This document shows positions 1-8,059 of a stretch of DNA of 64,000 nucleotides, one piece after another. The position numbers and the translations under genes are program-made. Location: assembly GCA_012656075.1 (NCBI GenBank), contig JAAKBF010000014.1:1-64000 (forward strand), read 5' to 3'. The notes below the pieces were generated by a model. The model saw only the letters and a program-made list of their open reading frames with translations. It had not been told where the DNA came from and did not search any database. This stretch comes from Phytophthora hibernalis (taxonomy: Eukaryota; Oomycota; Peronosporomycetes; Peronosporales; Peronosporaceae). Positions within the stretch are counted from its first letter, which is position 1. Every line of letters starts with the position of its first letter.

Positions 1-1000
1 TATTGACTCGATACCCCGCGAATGCGTTCATCGTTCCGCCAAGCAATATTACCGATATTTTGGATATGCCTTGAGCTTGTGATAACATCAGTCCCGCCGA
101 TCTGAATGCTTCCAACATCACAGAGGGTGCCGCTGATCTTTATCGAACCATTCAGGTTTTGAGCATCGAGTGTCCTGATCGACCCAATATCTTTGTTCGC
201 ATCCACCACAAGAGCTTTAGAAGCTACAGCCCCACCGAGCGTGATATCCAAAAGTAATTCTGATTGAAAGTTTTGTAAGTTGAGGTCGTTGCATCCCAAA
301 ATTTAAGGGACGGTATGGATAGCCCTGCCCCTCCAGTCGATAGCGTGAGATTAGTTAGCGTTCCTACTGACGTGATCGACGTCTGCGCGGCTGTTGATAG
401 CGCCCCAGTGAGAGTCGTCGCTGAGATGCTGCTCAAGCCAGATATCGATCGCGAAGCACCCGTGAAAACCAGATTGCCAGCGACTGTAAGCCCGGATAGT
501 GTTCCAACCGATGTGATATTGGTTTGCGCCGCTGTAGATAGCGTACCTGTAATACTGGTTGCAGTCAGCGAGCTGATCGTCCCGATCTCCCCAGATGCTC
601 CCAGTACCAACGCTTTGCTGTTTGCTGCCGTTCCAGGCGTGATCCCGACTACGTACGAGGGAGCAGATGATACAGTGGAACCATTCACGGTTAGACTGCT
701 ACATGACAATGCCCCAATCCCACTGATATCATTATTAACACCAGGAACGAGGGCTATACCTTGTGTTGCTGTCCCTTGAACAATTCCTGTAATATAAGAC
801 AAGCGGTAATCATTCTTATCGAGATAAAGCGTTTGAGCGTAATCATAGGTTAGATATCCACTGGCATCCAATGTTAGATAGAATGCTGGGTTATAGATAG
901 GTGATGTAAAATTGGTTGGGGATAAGAGAAACCAGAACTCATAGTTGTTTTTGTCTCGAGCTATATAGATCGAGTGATTAAAGACACGATCATGAGCGGA
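1..1000 (-). pseudogene. PLV fibre-like repeat protein, partial and frameshifted
   Basis: Reading leftwards, the frame from about 1000 to 224 gives a Gly/Ser/Thr-rich protein with a repeated module of roughly 47 residues built around TAAQTxITSVGTL (two clear copies) and shorter SKALVLGASGEIGT-like modules. Such repeats are typical of trimeric fibre or receptor-binding proteins of phages, virophages, PLVs and giant viruses. After residue stretch NQNYFW the frame stops, but the next frame continues the same style (GGAVASKALVVDANKDIGS) to the window edge, so there is a one-base slip near the A-run at 250-253. No ATG opens the frame; coding-like residues extend upstream to about 1000, head to head with the ATPase gene, so the true start is uncertain. 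The C-terminus lies outside the window. Inferred role: host attachment. Receptor unknown. Confidence 0.65.
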
Positions 1001-1673
1001 ATTCCAGACTTTGGCGCTTCCTTGCCAAAAAGTTCAAGTCTGCTGGCATGGGCGACATCCCTGCGCTTGACATCAAAAAGTTGTTTAGAATGGTTGTCCT
1101 TGGTCCGTCATTCAGCGGGAAGAACAATCTATGTATGTTTATCCTCAAGCATTCTCCTCACGTTTTCGCTCATCTAACAATCATAGCCCGCAATCCACAC
1201 CAAGAGCTATACGAGTACCTCCGAGATAAGTTGGAAGATTTCATTACTTTTGCTGATCCAGATATGCCCCCAAAGTTGATCAAGTACGCCACACACCTAT
1301 GAGCTCCAACAAACCTGAGCTTGTCATCATAGATGACTATAGCAACGATAAGCTACTCCAGAAGAATACCTTCTCACATTATATGACCAGGGGCCGGCAT
1401 TTCAAGCTATCAACAATATTCCTTAGCCATAGCTACTTTGCTACTGATAAGATGATTCGCTTGAATTCAGAGTACGTCGCTATCCTAAAGGCTAATTCGA
1501 AGCGTGATTTGCAGATGGTTGTGAAAGATTTCAATATAAAGGGAGTAGATGATCGCTCGATCGTCTATTACTACAACAAAGCCACTGAACAAAAAGGTCA
1601 GATGTTGTTCATAGACTCTATCAAGGGTCAAATCAGATACAACTTTGATAGGCCTATTGCAATGGAAGAGTAA
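992..1673 (+). pseudogene. PLV packaging ATPase (FtsK/HerA, A32-like), two frameshifts
   Basis: This is the genome-packaging ATPase of the PLV/Polinton/virophage lineage, which pumps DNA into the capsid. It starts at ATG 992 (MSGIPDFG), but the frame is lost between 1011 and 1045. The second frame carries a Walker A (VVLGPSFSGKNNLC, near 1095-1130) and runs to a stop at 1302. The third frame, starting in the overlapping ATGA at 1299, carries Walker B (ELVIIDDYSND), the RGRHFKLSTIFLSHSYF segment and the C-terminal NFDRP motif usual in this family. The three pieces are collinear and together about 225 codons, a normal length, so this is one gene with two single-base slips. It lies head to head with the fibre gene and 47 bp before the minor capsid gene, matching PLV morphogenesis modules. 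Confidence 0.85.
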
Positions 1674-1720
1674 TTCCAATTAAGCAATCAGAAAAATGCT
1701 TAACATCATATACAACTAAA

Positions 1721-2595
1721 ATGGCGAGCTTTCTCAAACTTGACAGTACCAACCTAATCCAAGATGGATACAACTCAACTTGGAAATACTCGTTCCCTGG
1801 TTCAGCTGCTGACTTTCGTGATGTAGTATGCGCAGTCCAAAGCATCAGCATGTACAACTCGGAATATAATATCGATGCGATGCAGTTCCAAAACACAAGC
1901 TTCAAGATCGAAGTCCCGACTGCGGCGACTACCTCTACTATCAGTATTACTCTTCCTGACGGCATTTATTCCTACGATGATGTAAATCGCAGCATTCAGA
2001 CAGCCCTTGTTAATGCTGGAGCATATTTGATCGATCCATCTGGAAACAACGTATTCTACCTAAAGCTGAGTGAAAACAGTGTTTATTACGCATGCCAGGT
2101 CGATTTTTCTCCGACGCCAACAACATTACCAACTCTTGGAGGTACTTGGGCAAGACCAGCTACTGGTCTATACTCAGCTGGTGGAACTGGATTGCCTACT
2201 ACCACTCGCGTTCCTCGTCTTATCATCGATAATGTCGAGTTTGGAAAGGTGGTTGGCCTAACCGTAAGTACCTATCCCCCTCAGCGGTAGTTGCCAGTGC
2301 TCAGCTCTCTAACATCATTCCACAGATTCACCCCACCAGCTCATACATCGTTCGTTGCGATCTTATTAAAAATGAGTACGTTGCATCTGGTGATATTGTA
2401 AGTGCATTTGATAGAGGTGATGCAGCAATTGGAAAGCTTATTTCATATAAGCCGAGTCAGTATGCATGGATGAATTGCCACAATGGCTCTCGCTCTACAA
2501 TTACTATCAGTATCTACAACCAAAACGATAAGAAGGTTATCTTTCGCGATACATCAGTCTCGATCATGCTGTTGCTGAGGCCAAAAATAAGTTAG
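1721..2595 (+). pseudogene. PLV minor capsid (penton) protein, one frameshift
   Basis: The first frame (1721-2290) begins MASFLKLDSTNL and has the pattern of PLV/virophage penton proteins: YNSTWKYSFPGS, SISMYNSEYNID, LPDGIYSYDDVNRSIQ, then VGLTVSTYPP. It ends early at 2290. The frame +1 continues in register with AVVASAQLSN, IIPQIHPTSSYIVRCDLIKNEY and IYNQNDKKVIFRD, stopping at 2595, which is how family members end. The slip falls exactly at a run of five C at 2276-2280; one more C would reopen the frame. Full length would be about 291 residues, usual for this single-jelly-roll vertex protein. A GTAAGT at the slip and a CAG downstream suggest an intron as an alternative, but splicing it would remove conserved-looking residues. 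Role: pentameric capsomer at vertices. Confidence 0.8.
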
Positions 2596-2605
2596 CTAAT
2601 GCTTC

Positions 2606-3354
2606 TCACAAACGGAAGGAGCCACCAGACTTACGCATTGCGCGAATCTTAGCCATGTGATCCTTAGCTTCCTGGGATCCCTTTGCAAATTTCTTACCCT
2701 TTGGCTTGACAACGCCTACGCCATATCGACGACGGACTTCACCTCGAATCGATTTGATTAGGTCTCCATGCTCAGGTTTGGTCGCCTTAGATAGTAGGTA
2801 CTTCTCTCCAGAATCGACTACATCAGTTAGAACGCCTTTGCGTTTAGCATACGAAAGCGCACGCTTTGCTCCTTTCTTAACATCCGTCATGGTTAGTCGT
2901 CCTCCTTCCTTATCACTATCGGAGTCATAAACACCAATGCCAGTCATGGAACGGATAGCAGCTCTTGCAGGGATGGCACCCTGTGGAGCTCCGATTGCGG
3001 TTGCAAGAGCGGGTACAGCAACGTCGGCAGCGCGAGACAATAGACCCGAATCTTTGGCAAGCTTGAACGCTGATTTAATTCCTCCCCATACCTTGGACCA
3101 GATACTCGAACCATACATACCACCTCCTTGCATATGCTTAAACGGGTAGCCAATCTCCTTTTTGTGATCAAACGTGTTCCTTTACCAGATTTGCGAGCCC
3201 GAAGAGCTTTCGCATATGACTCTGGGTGAAGATGAAGTGTAGCTCCAGAACCACTTAGCTCATCTTTAGACAATGATAATGTCCCTGTCTTGAATGCTCT
3301 CTTGAGCTTCGACTCGGGAACAGATACGGATACTTCTAACTCTTTAAAAGTCAT
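2606..3354 (-). pseudogene. PLV small basic virion protein, pVI/core-like, frameshifted
   Basis: Two minus-strand frames form one collinear gene. The 5' part (3354 to about 3165) begins MTFKELEVSVSVPESK and contains LHLHPESYAKALRARKSGKG, resembling a small conserved module found next to capsid genes of PLVs and Polintons. The second frame (ORF 3133-2606) has a Gly-rich MQGGGMYGSSIW start, an amphipathic or hydrophobic stretch (WSKVWGGIKSAFKLAKDSG, then AVPALATAIGAPQGA) and a very basic C-terminal half ending in RKSGGSFRL. The frames meet at a five-base A run (T-run 3159-3163 on the plus strand); one extra base would join them into about 245 residues. Charge and amphipathic helix recall adenovirus pVI/pX-type membrane-lytic or core proteins; that assignment is inference. 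It converges with the minor capsid gene. Confidence 0.6.
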
Positions 3355-3412
3355 GATTATATTTACCCTCTTGAGATAAAATCTGAATTATATTTAATCC
3401 TGAATGAAGTCT

Positions 3413-3433
3413 GATATGATATAAATATAAACG
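3413..3433 (+). promoter_or_regulatory. TATA-like promoter of the first GIY-YIG gene
   Basis: The block CTGATATGATATAAATATAA lies 16-36 bases before the ATG at 3450. A similar CTGATATATAAAG lies upstream of the other GIY-YIG gene (6882-6896, minus strand). The shared CTGATAT plus ATATAAA is consistent with a common viral promoter element. Inference only. Confidence 0.35.
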
Positions 3434-3449
3434 TACATTTGTACTAATC

Positions 3450-4054
3450 ATGATCGGCCACATTTATCGTATCATTCATCTGGAGAGCGACGTTCAATAC
3501 ATTGGATCAACCTTCAATGAACCTCGTAAGCGTTGGCAACAGCATAAGCAGCATTATCAGAAGTGGGATAAGGGTAATCACTGTGAAATTGCCATTTATC
3601 CATTCATAAAGGAGCATGGTATTGATAAGTTTAAGCTCATCTCTATCAAGGAATATGACGTTGTAGACCGAACCCATCTGGAAGCATATGAGCAGTTGTG
3701 GATTTCGAAATTGAAATGTGTCAACAAAAATAACCCGTGTAGTTTGAAGCCGCTATTTCAGAAGCAATATCTCAAACAATACCGTGCAGTATGGAAACCA
3801 TTAAATCTAAAAAGCAACAGCACTATCAAAAGAATAAAGGTATTATTATCGATCAAGTAAAACAATACTATCAAACAAATAAGGAAGCCATTATTCAACG
3901 TAAGCGCCAGCACTAGCAAGCAAACAAAGAACGGCTTAATGCGAGAGCTGCTGAGAAAATTGAATGTGGCTGTGGTGCAAGATATAGACGTAGTGATAAA
4001 GCTGTTCATTCCAGATCTCAGAAGCATCAACGTTGGTTAAGTCAGGATAGTTAA
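3450..4054 (+). pseudogene. GIY-YIG endonuclease with zinc-finger-like tail, frameshift plus stop
   Basis: The N-terminus (MIGHIYRI, then VQYIGSTFNEPRKRWQQH) is a GIY-YIG nuclease core with the catalytic Arg and His, followed by the Glu region LEAYEQLWISK and a YVNKN-like VNKNN. The frame stops at 3860. A run of five A at 3809-3813 marks the slip: the next frame continues KQQHYQKNK, meets a TAG at 3914-3916, and reaches a CxCG(x10)H(x5)H motif (CGCGARYRRSDKAVH) ending at 4054. The second GIY-YIG at 6225-6866 has the same architecture, so these are paralogues. Family role: site-specific nicking or double-strand cutting by homing-type or repair enzymes; in PLVs it may promote spread or replication. 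The 3' end overlaps the convergent protease gene by 18 bp. Confidence 0.75.
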
Positions 4055-4418
4055 GTTCAAATCCTTGAATCGATTTAGTACATTCATCTTATTTTTTTGC
4101 TTGCAATATAACCACAGCATACACCAAATTCCACAGTAATCACCATACGTACCTTGGAATTGTTTGGGATTGTACTTCCCGATTCCATATTTTGTTGGAG
4201 CTGCCTCACCCATTGAATCGAAGAATTCGCCATCATGAACGCATGTCCAGTGTCCTACATCAAGATTAGGTGGTCGTAGTAGAACCAGATATGACCCTTT
4301 CTTAGATATCGGCTTTGTTATTTCATTCGATTCATAGATGTCATCGAGATGTACCCCAATTTTTCGCGAGTTCGATCAGATCATGATCGGATGTGATCGG
4401 CTTGATAAGGCTGCTCAT
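4037..4418 (-). pseudogene. Adenovirus-type maturation cysteine protease, frameshifted
   Basis: Too broken for a long ORF, but clear on reading. The ATG at 4418 opens MSSLIKPITSDHDLIELAKNW, then the frame stops. From the homopolymer pair at 4354-4364 the next frame gives IGVHLDDIYES, GHWTCVHDG (catalytic His), EFFDSMGEAAP (acidic residue), then FQGTYGDYCGIWCMLWLYC (Gln oxyanion residue and catalytic Cys) and ends at 4037. The order His, Asp, Gln, Cys and the DSxG and YCGxWC motifs match the C5/Ulp1-like capsid maturation protease of adenoviruses, Polintons, virophages and PLVs. Length is about 126 codons, slightly short. Role: processing of virion proteins during capsid maturation. It lies divergently, 48 bp from the capsid gene, as expected in a structural module. 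Confidence 0.75.
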
Positions 4419-4466
4419 AATATTTAATTTCGTTCAAACTATATTAGAAAACATATACAATCAACG

Positions 4467-6185
4467 ATGAGTGAAACTCAACTATCTGACCAATATTTGT
4501 ACCAGAGCTCGCTTAAGAGCGACCCGGAGATCAAGGTATCTTCTGGCAAGCGAGTACCCTTTGTAATCGATCTCAACCAGGGATCGTATCAGAATGGTGT
4601 TATCACTATCGATGCAACTGCCCAGCTTAACGGCTCTGAAGGATTTGCTTGTCTTCGCGATGCATACATCATGCTACCTTACAAGGTCTCAATGAAGAAT
4701 GGTGCTACTGCTCAGACCGCTGCTGCCAATCGTTTCTGTTCCACGCTAAAGTGCGGTAACTGGAATGTCATTGATAGCATGTCGCTTGAACTAAATGGCA
4801 AGACCATCGTTTCCATGGCTGACTACAAGCTCTTTTGGAACAATGTCCGCGCGCAGACAAGCTACAGTCCTCAGTACGTTGAGAAGCATGGAGCGGAGTC
4901 GTTCCTTTACCCGGATGCTGCTCAGTCCGCGTTGTACAGTTCGGCTACAAGCTCGACTACTGGAGATGGATACTCAAACACTACTGCATTTTCATCTTCG
5001 TTTGCTACTACAGGCCCCTCTGGTGGCGCATCCATCCCTAATGATGGTCTTGTTCGCCGACTTCTGTCAAACCCTCCTAATGCTGGTTCTGATTTCTCTA
5101 CGTCGTGGCCGTCTGTTGGTGGAGCTGCCGCTTCTACCACTATCTCGAATCAGACTGCTCGTGGTGCCTTCGTAGCTGGTGCGGGTACTGCTAACGCTAT
5201 CATGGGAACGTGGAACTATATGCTAAAGGTTAAGCTAACTGACCTTCATCCGATTTTCAAGGAGCTCGATTTGATGGCTAACCCTCAGATCCGTCTCCGT
5301 TTCCGCGTCAACCAGGGTACTTCGTCTGTTGCTGTAGATGCGTCGAAGGGTATGTCGCTAACCAGTACTACTCTCGCGAGTGGTAATGTCTGTCCTGTTA
5401 TGGTTGCGGCTTCTTCCACCGGTAATCCTATGGCTGGTGTCCTTGCGGCTTCTGCCTCATTCAGCATTTCTTGGGGCGCCGTTGTCAATGCACTTGAACC
5501 GACCATCGATGGTACGTACATGCCATTTACTACTTCTCGTCTGTATGTACCGTTCGTTCATCTTGAGAACCCTCAGGCAATTATCTCCAAACCTGTTAAG
5601 AAGGTTCGATACAATGATTGCTATGCACAGTGGTTCTACCAGCGTGCTGGTATCGGTAAGCAGTCGACTCAGCTTAATGCTGCATTTGATCTCCAGCTTT
5701 CCGCTTCTGTTAAGAATGCTAAGTATGTTATTCTCCTTTCTTTTGCTGAGCAGACGGGTAGCTTTGCTTCTGCTGCTGTACAGGAGTTCCAGAGTCCGTT
5801 TGATTCGGCTCCTTGGACTCTTCACCCTGGTTCGAGCATTCGCAACTTTAACGTTCGTATTGGTTCTCAGCAGACGTTTGACATCAGCCACGACTATGAC
5901 TTCCACCACTTCACTAATGAAGTCGCTAAGATTTCTTCGATTAACGGTGATCTGACTCCTGAGCTGGTGAATGGTCTTCTTGACTATCAGACGTGGTCGC
6001 TAACTAACCGTGTTCTCATTGCTGATGTTAGCCGCCTGACGGAACGTGATGTACCCCAGGCTATTCAGGTTCAAGGCGTTAATGCTGGTTGCCAAGGTAC
6101 CAACATGCTCGTATTGGTTGTGAGTGAGCAAGAACTCTCCTACGATCGTCTAACGGGTGAGATTTTGGAATTCTCAACCGCATAG
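4467..6185 (+). CDS. MCP: PLV major capsid protein (double jelly-roll), intact
   Basis: An uninterrupted 572-codon frame. The ATG at 4467 follows an A/T-rich leader, with no in-frame upstream start. The N-terminal segment LYQSSLKSDPEIKVSSGK, then VPFVIDLNQGSYQNG, and the block WNVIDSMSLELNGK/ADYKLFWNNVRAQTSYS are characteristic of PLV major capsid proteins; the C-terminus has KISSINGDLTPELVNGLLDY and MLVLVVSEQELSYDRLTGE. Two jelly rolls are inferred, with a Ser/Gly/Thr-rich surface loop around residues 160-215. Hexon-like trimers of this protein would build the icosahedral shell. It is flanked by the protease (divergent) and a GIY-YIG gene (convergent). It is the only long virion gene without a frameshift. 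It could be a preserved recent insertion, or simply the one gene free of sequence error. Confidence 0.9.
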   Translation: MSETQLSDQYLYQSSLKSDPEIKVSSGKRVPFVIDLNQGSYQNGVITIDATAQLNGSEGFACLRDAYIMLPYKVSMKNGATAQTAAANRFCSTLKCGNWNVIDSMSLELNGKTIVSMADYKLFWNNVRAQTSYSPQYVEKHGAESFLYPDAAQSALYSSATSSTTGDGYSNTTAFSSSFATTGPSGGASIPNDGLVRRLLSNPPNAGSDFSTSWPSVGGAAASTTISNQTARGAFVAGAGTANAIMGTWNYMLKVKLTDLHPIFKELDLMANPQIRLRFRVNQGTSSVAVDASKGMSLTSTTLASGNVCPVMVAASSTGNPMAGVLAASASFSISWGAVVNALEPTIDGTYMPFTTSRLYVPFVHLENPQAIISKPVKKVRYNDCYAQWFYQRAGIGKQSTQLNAAFDLQLSASVKNAKYVILLSFAEQTGSFASAAVQEFQSPFDSAPWTLHPGSSIRNFNVRIGSQQTFDISHDYDFHHFTNEVAKISSINGDLTPELVNGLLDYQTWSLTNRVLIADVSRLTERDVPQAIQVQGVNAGCQGTNMLVLVVSEQELSYDRLTGEILEFSTA

Positions 6186-6224
6186 GTTGTCGATACCAAT
6201 TTAAGAGACAAAAATATGATTGAC

Positions 6225-6866
6225 TTACTGGTGATCAGCTAACCATTGGAGATGTATCTTAGATTTACGAACGTGGAATGATTTATTAGATTTCGGATAG
6301 GAACCTCCACATTCACATTCAACTTTGACATTTCGCCGAGCTTTGAGAGCTTCTTTACGCGCGTAATCATCTTCTTCACGTGGTTGATCAATTTGTTGTC
6401 TTTCTTCGTCAGATGCGATACCATAGCGATGACGTTCGGTTTGCTCGTGTCGAGCTTTATGTCCGCGAGTGTATGTTTCACCACATTCACAATCAACAAC
6501 TTCAGTGTTGTGAGTTTTGTTATAGACAAGATTGTATTTTTGTTTGCTTGCGAGCTTGTCTTCCTCCGATTTCCAAGCAGCGTTCTTATTAACATACTTA
6601 GTCGAATCTATAACCAATTGCTCAAACTGAAGCAAGTTCTTGCGATCTTCAACTTCATGCTCACTTATCAAGTGGATATCAAAGTTATCAACACCATGGT
6701 CGCGAAAATGATGATAAATCATAGCACCACATCGCGTATTACCGTCGCTCCAACGCTTGTATGAAGCTGTATGCGCCCACCATCGTCGCTCGAGAGTTAG
6801 TGTGGTACTACCCACATACACAATCGACTCGTCCGCGTTGGTGATCTTATAGATATATCCTTTCAT
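6225..6866 (-). CDS. GIY-YIG endonuclease with two CxC..HxH fingers
   Basis: Intact 213-residue protein. Residues 1-40 have YIYKI, VYVGSTTLTLERRW and the following His of the GIY-YIG fold; the acidic catalytic region is LLQFEQLVIDSTKYVNKN near residue 80-95. A Lys/Asn-rich linker leads to two copies of a CxCG(x10)H(x5-6)H motif (CECGETYTRGHKARH near 125-147 and CECGGSYPKSNKSFH near 183-207), likely zinc-binding and DNA-contacting. A TATA-like CTGATATATAAAG precedes the ATG by about 20-30 bases. It is a paralogue of the broken gene at 3450-4054, which retains one such finger. Function inferred: DNA cleavage or nicking at specific sites. It converges with the capsid gene, 39 bp apart. Confidence 0.85.
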   Translation of the reverse strand: MKGYIYKITNADESIVYVGSTTLTLERRWWAHTASYKRWSDGNTRCGAMIYHHFRDHGVDNFDIHLISEHEVEDRKNLLQFEQLVIDSTKYVNKNAAWKSEEDKLASKQKYNLVYNKTHNTEVVDCECGETYTRGHKARHEQTERHRYGIASDEERQQIDQPREEDDYARKEALKARRNVKVECECGGSYPKSNKSFHVRKSKIHLQWLADHQ

Positions 6867-6881
6867 TATTATATCATAGGA

Positions 6882-6896
6882 CTTTATATATCAGGA
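6882..6896 (-). promoter_or_regulatory. TATA-like promoter of the second GIY-YIG gene
   Basis: On the minus strand CTGATATATAAAG stands 16-30 bases before the ATG at 6866, closely matching the element before the other GIY-YIG gene at 3413-3433. Regulatory role is inferred from position and similarity only. Confidence 0.35.
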
Positions 6897-6934
6897 TCAA
6901 TCGTAATTAAGTCATCGACTAAAAAAATATTTTT

Positions 6935-7270
6935 TTAATTAAGCTCTAAAGCCTCGACAAGCTTAGGACATTTCTCAATTACGAATGGGTTCTTACGAAG
7001 CCAATCGATATAATTAGAATCGGTGCGACTAATTTGCTTTAGCGTCTTCCCCTTGTACTTGCCCCAACTCATCATATATGAGTTATCATCGCTTAAAAAC
7101 TTGGAATGTAGGAAGATCTTGATTTCCTCAGTAATATTGAGACTGGGTTGGTTGTGCATCCATCGACAATAGCCAGGATCAGAAGTATATACTTCTTCGA
7201 TCGGCGTGCCCTTGTATTTTCCAAAAGTTAGTTCGAACGTCATGTTATCAGTTGGGGTATCTATATACAT
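6935..7270 (-). CDS. Small protein with duplicated FGKYKG (DUF3820/ExoX-C-like) domain
   Basis: A 111-residue frame containing two copies of one motif: LTFGKYKGTPIEEVYTSDPG with YCRWM (residues 12-38) and MSWGKYKGKTLKQISRTDSN with YIDWL (66-91). The FGKYKG...DPxYLxWL pattern is that of the small domain known as DUF3820, also found at the C-terminus of exodeoxyribonuclease X-like proteins and in many large DNA viruses. Its exact function is unknown; association with nucleases suggests DNA or nucleotide handling. The second copy may be an internal duplication. It is the last recognisable viral gene at this end, about 68 bp upstream of the GIY-YIG gene in the same direction and 40 bp from the gypsy fragment. 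No terminal repeat of the virus was recognised. Confidence 0.65.
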   Translation of the reverse strand: MYIDTPTDNMTFELTFGKYKGTPIEEVYTSDPGYCRWMHNQPSLNITEEIKIFLHSKFLSDDNSYMMSWGKYKGKTLKQISRTDSNYIDWLRKNPFVIEKCPKLVEALELN

Positions 7271-7309
7271 AGCCTACTTAATTTTTGAGAAAAAATAAAT
7301 TAATTCGGA

Positions 7310-7845
7310 AATAATCCGGTTTTGTACATCATCAATTGAGCGGATCTGAAACCACCCTTAGATCGAAAGGGCGTTGGTTTCGCTCTTAGGTGGTCGAGAG
7401 GTTGCGTCGCTGAATGCGATCCTGACCACAAAGAAGGTTCCAGGAATGTTCTTGTTGGTAAATTACGGTAAGTAAAAAACTGCCGGCGTAATGTTCCATG
7501 ACCCACTACTGACATTCGTGAAAGTATCGAAGCCTTACTTAGTGCGGCACTAGCGGAAGGGTTTCAGAGAAGTGAATGGAGGAATTGAGACGCATCGCTA
7601 CGAAACATGACACTTGGCGTTTGGATTTCCGAAATGACCCGCCTGCTAAGGTTCCGCCGTACAAGCTGCAGTTGAAACCCGGTGCGAAGCCGTTCCGCTG
7701 CAAAGCTCAACAGTATGCACCTCTTCAGAGTACCTTTCTGAAGGAATTCAACAAGATGCTTGTTGAGCTTGGTTGGGTATACAAAAACCCAAGTAGCCGT
7801 TGGGCATGTGCTGCTTTACCCTCCGGAAGGCAAAGATGGTATATA
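7310..7845 (+). pseudogene. Ty3/gypsy pol fragment (protease-RT linker, RT N-terminus)
   Basis: From about 7325 a frame reads KPPLDRKGVGFALRWSRGC and then CDPDHKEGSRNVLVGKL; after a stop, ESIEALLSAALAEGFQRSEW leads by a slip near 7576 into LRRIATKHDTWRL, DPPAKVPPYKLQLKPGA, FRCKAQQYAPLQSTFLKEF and ELGWVYKNPSSRWACAALP. This is the region between aspartic protease and RT finger domain of oomycete gypsy elements. The RT palm with the YxDD motif is missing: the sequence breaks off near 7845. A dead 5'/3'-truncated fragment abutting the viral block. Confidence 0.8.
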
Positions 7846-8059
7846 GGTTCTTACCCTAACGAGCATTCGAGAGAAGACAAGAGAAGAAGAGAGAAGATGG
7901 CGAGTGGAGCGAAGTCAGTGGTACCAGAAACACCGATGAAGTCGAGCAGAGGGCGAACCGAGGGTTCGGTGAGGTCCGGTCCAACACTCGCGACTCCAAG
8001 CACTTTGGAGCCGATCAACGAGCGTTCGGACAGCTTCAACGAGCGGATGGACCACAGAA

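Larger units (their letters stand above)
1..7300. mobile_element. Endogenous Polinton-like virus (right part)
   Basis: The block combines capsid, minor capsid, packaging ATPase, maturation protease, fibre and GIY-YIG genes in the compact, bidirectional layout of PLVs. No integrase, DNA polymerase or helicase is present in this part; they may lie left of the window. The left end is outside; the right end is cut by a gypsy retrotransposon fragment near 7300 with no TIR seen. The PLV assignment rests on capsid, ATPase and protease patterns read by eye. Confidence 0.85.

Noticed and set aside
315..779. 154-residue plus-strand frame opposite the fibre gene
   Set aside because: It is the antisense shadow of the repeat-rich fibre protein; its own repeats mirror those of the true frame.
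2270..2324. GTAAGT..CAG intron in the minor capsid gene
   Set aside because: Adding one base to the C-run restores a continuous family-like reading (SAQLSN, IIPQIHP), which splicing would delete; PLV genes usually lack introns.
5380..5955. 191-residue Leu/Arg-rich frame inside the capsid gene
   Set aside because: Alternate-frame shadow of the intact capsid ORF, with no domain.
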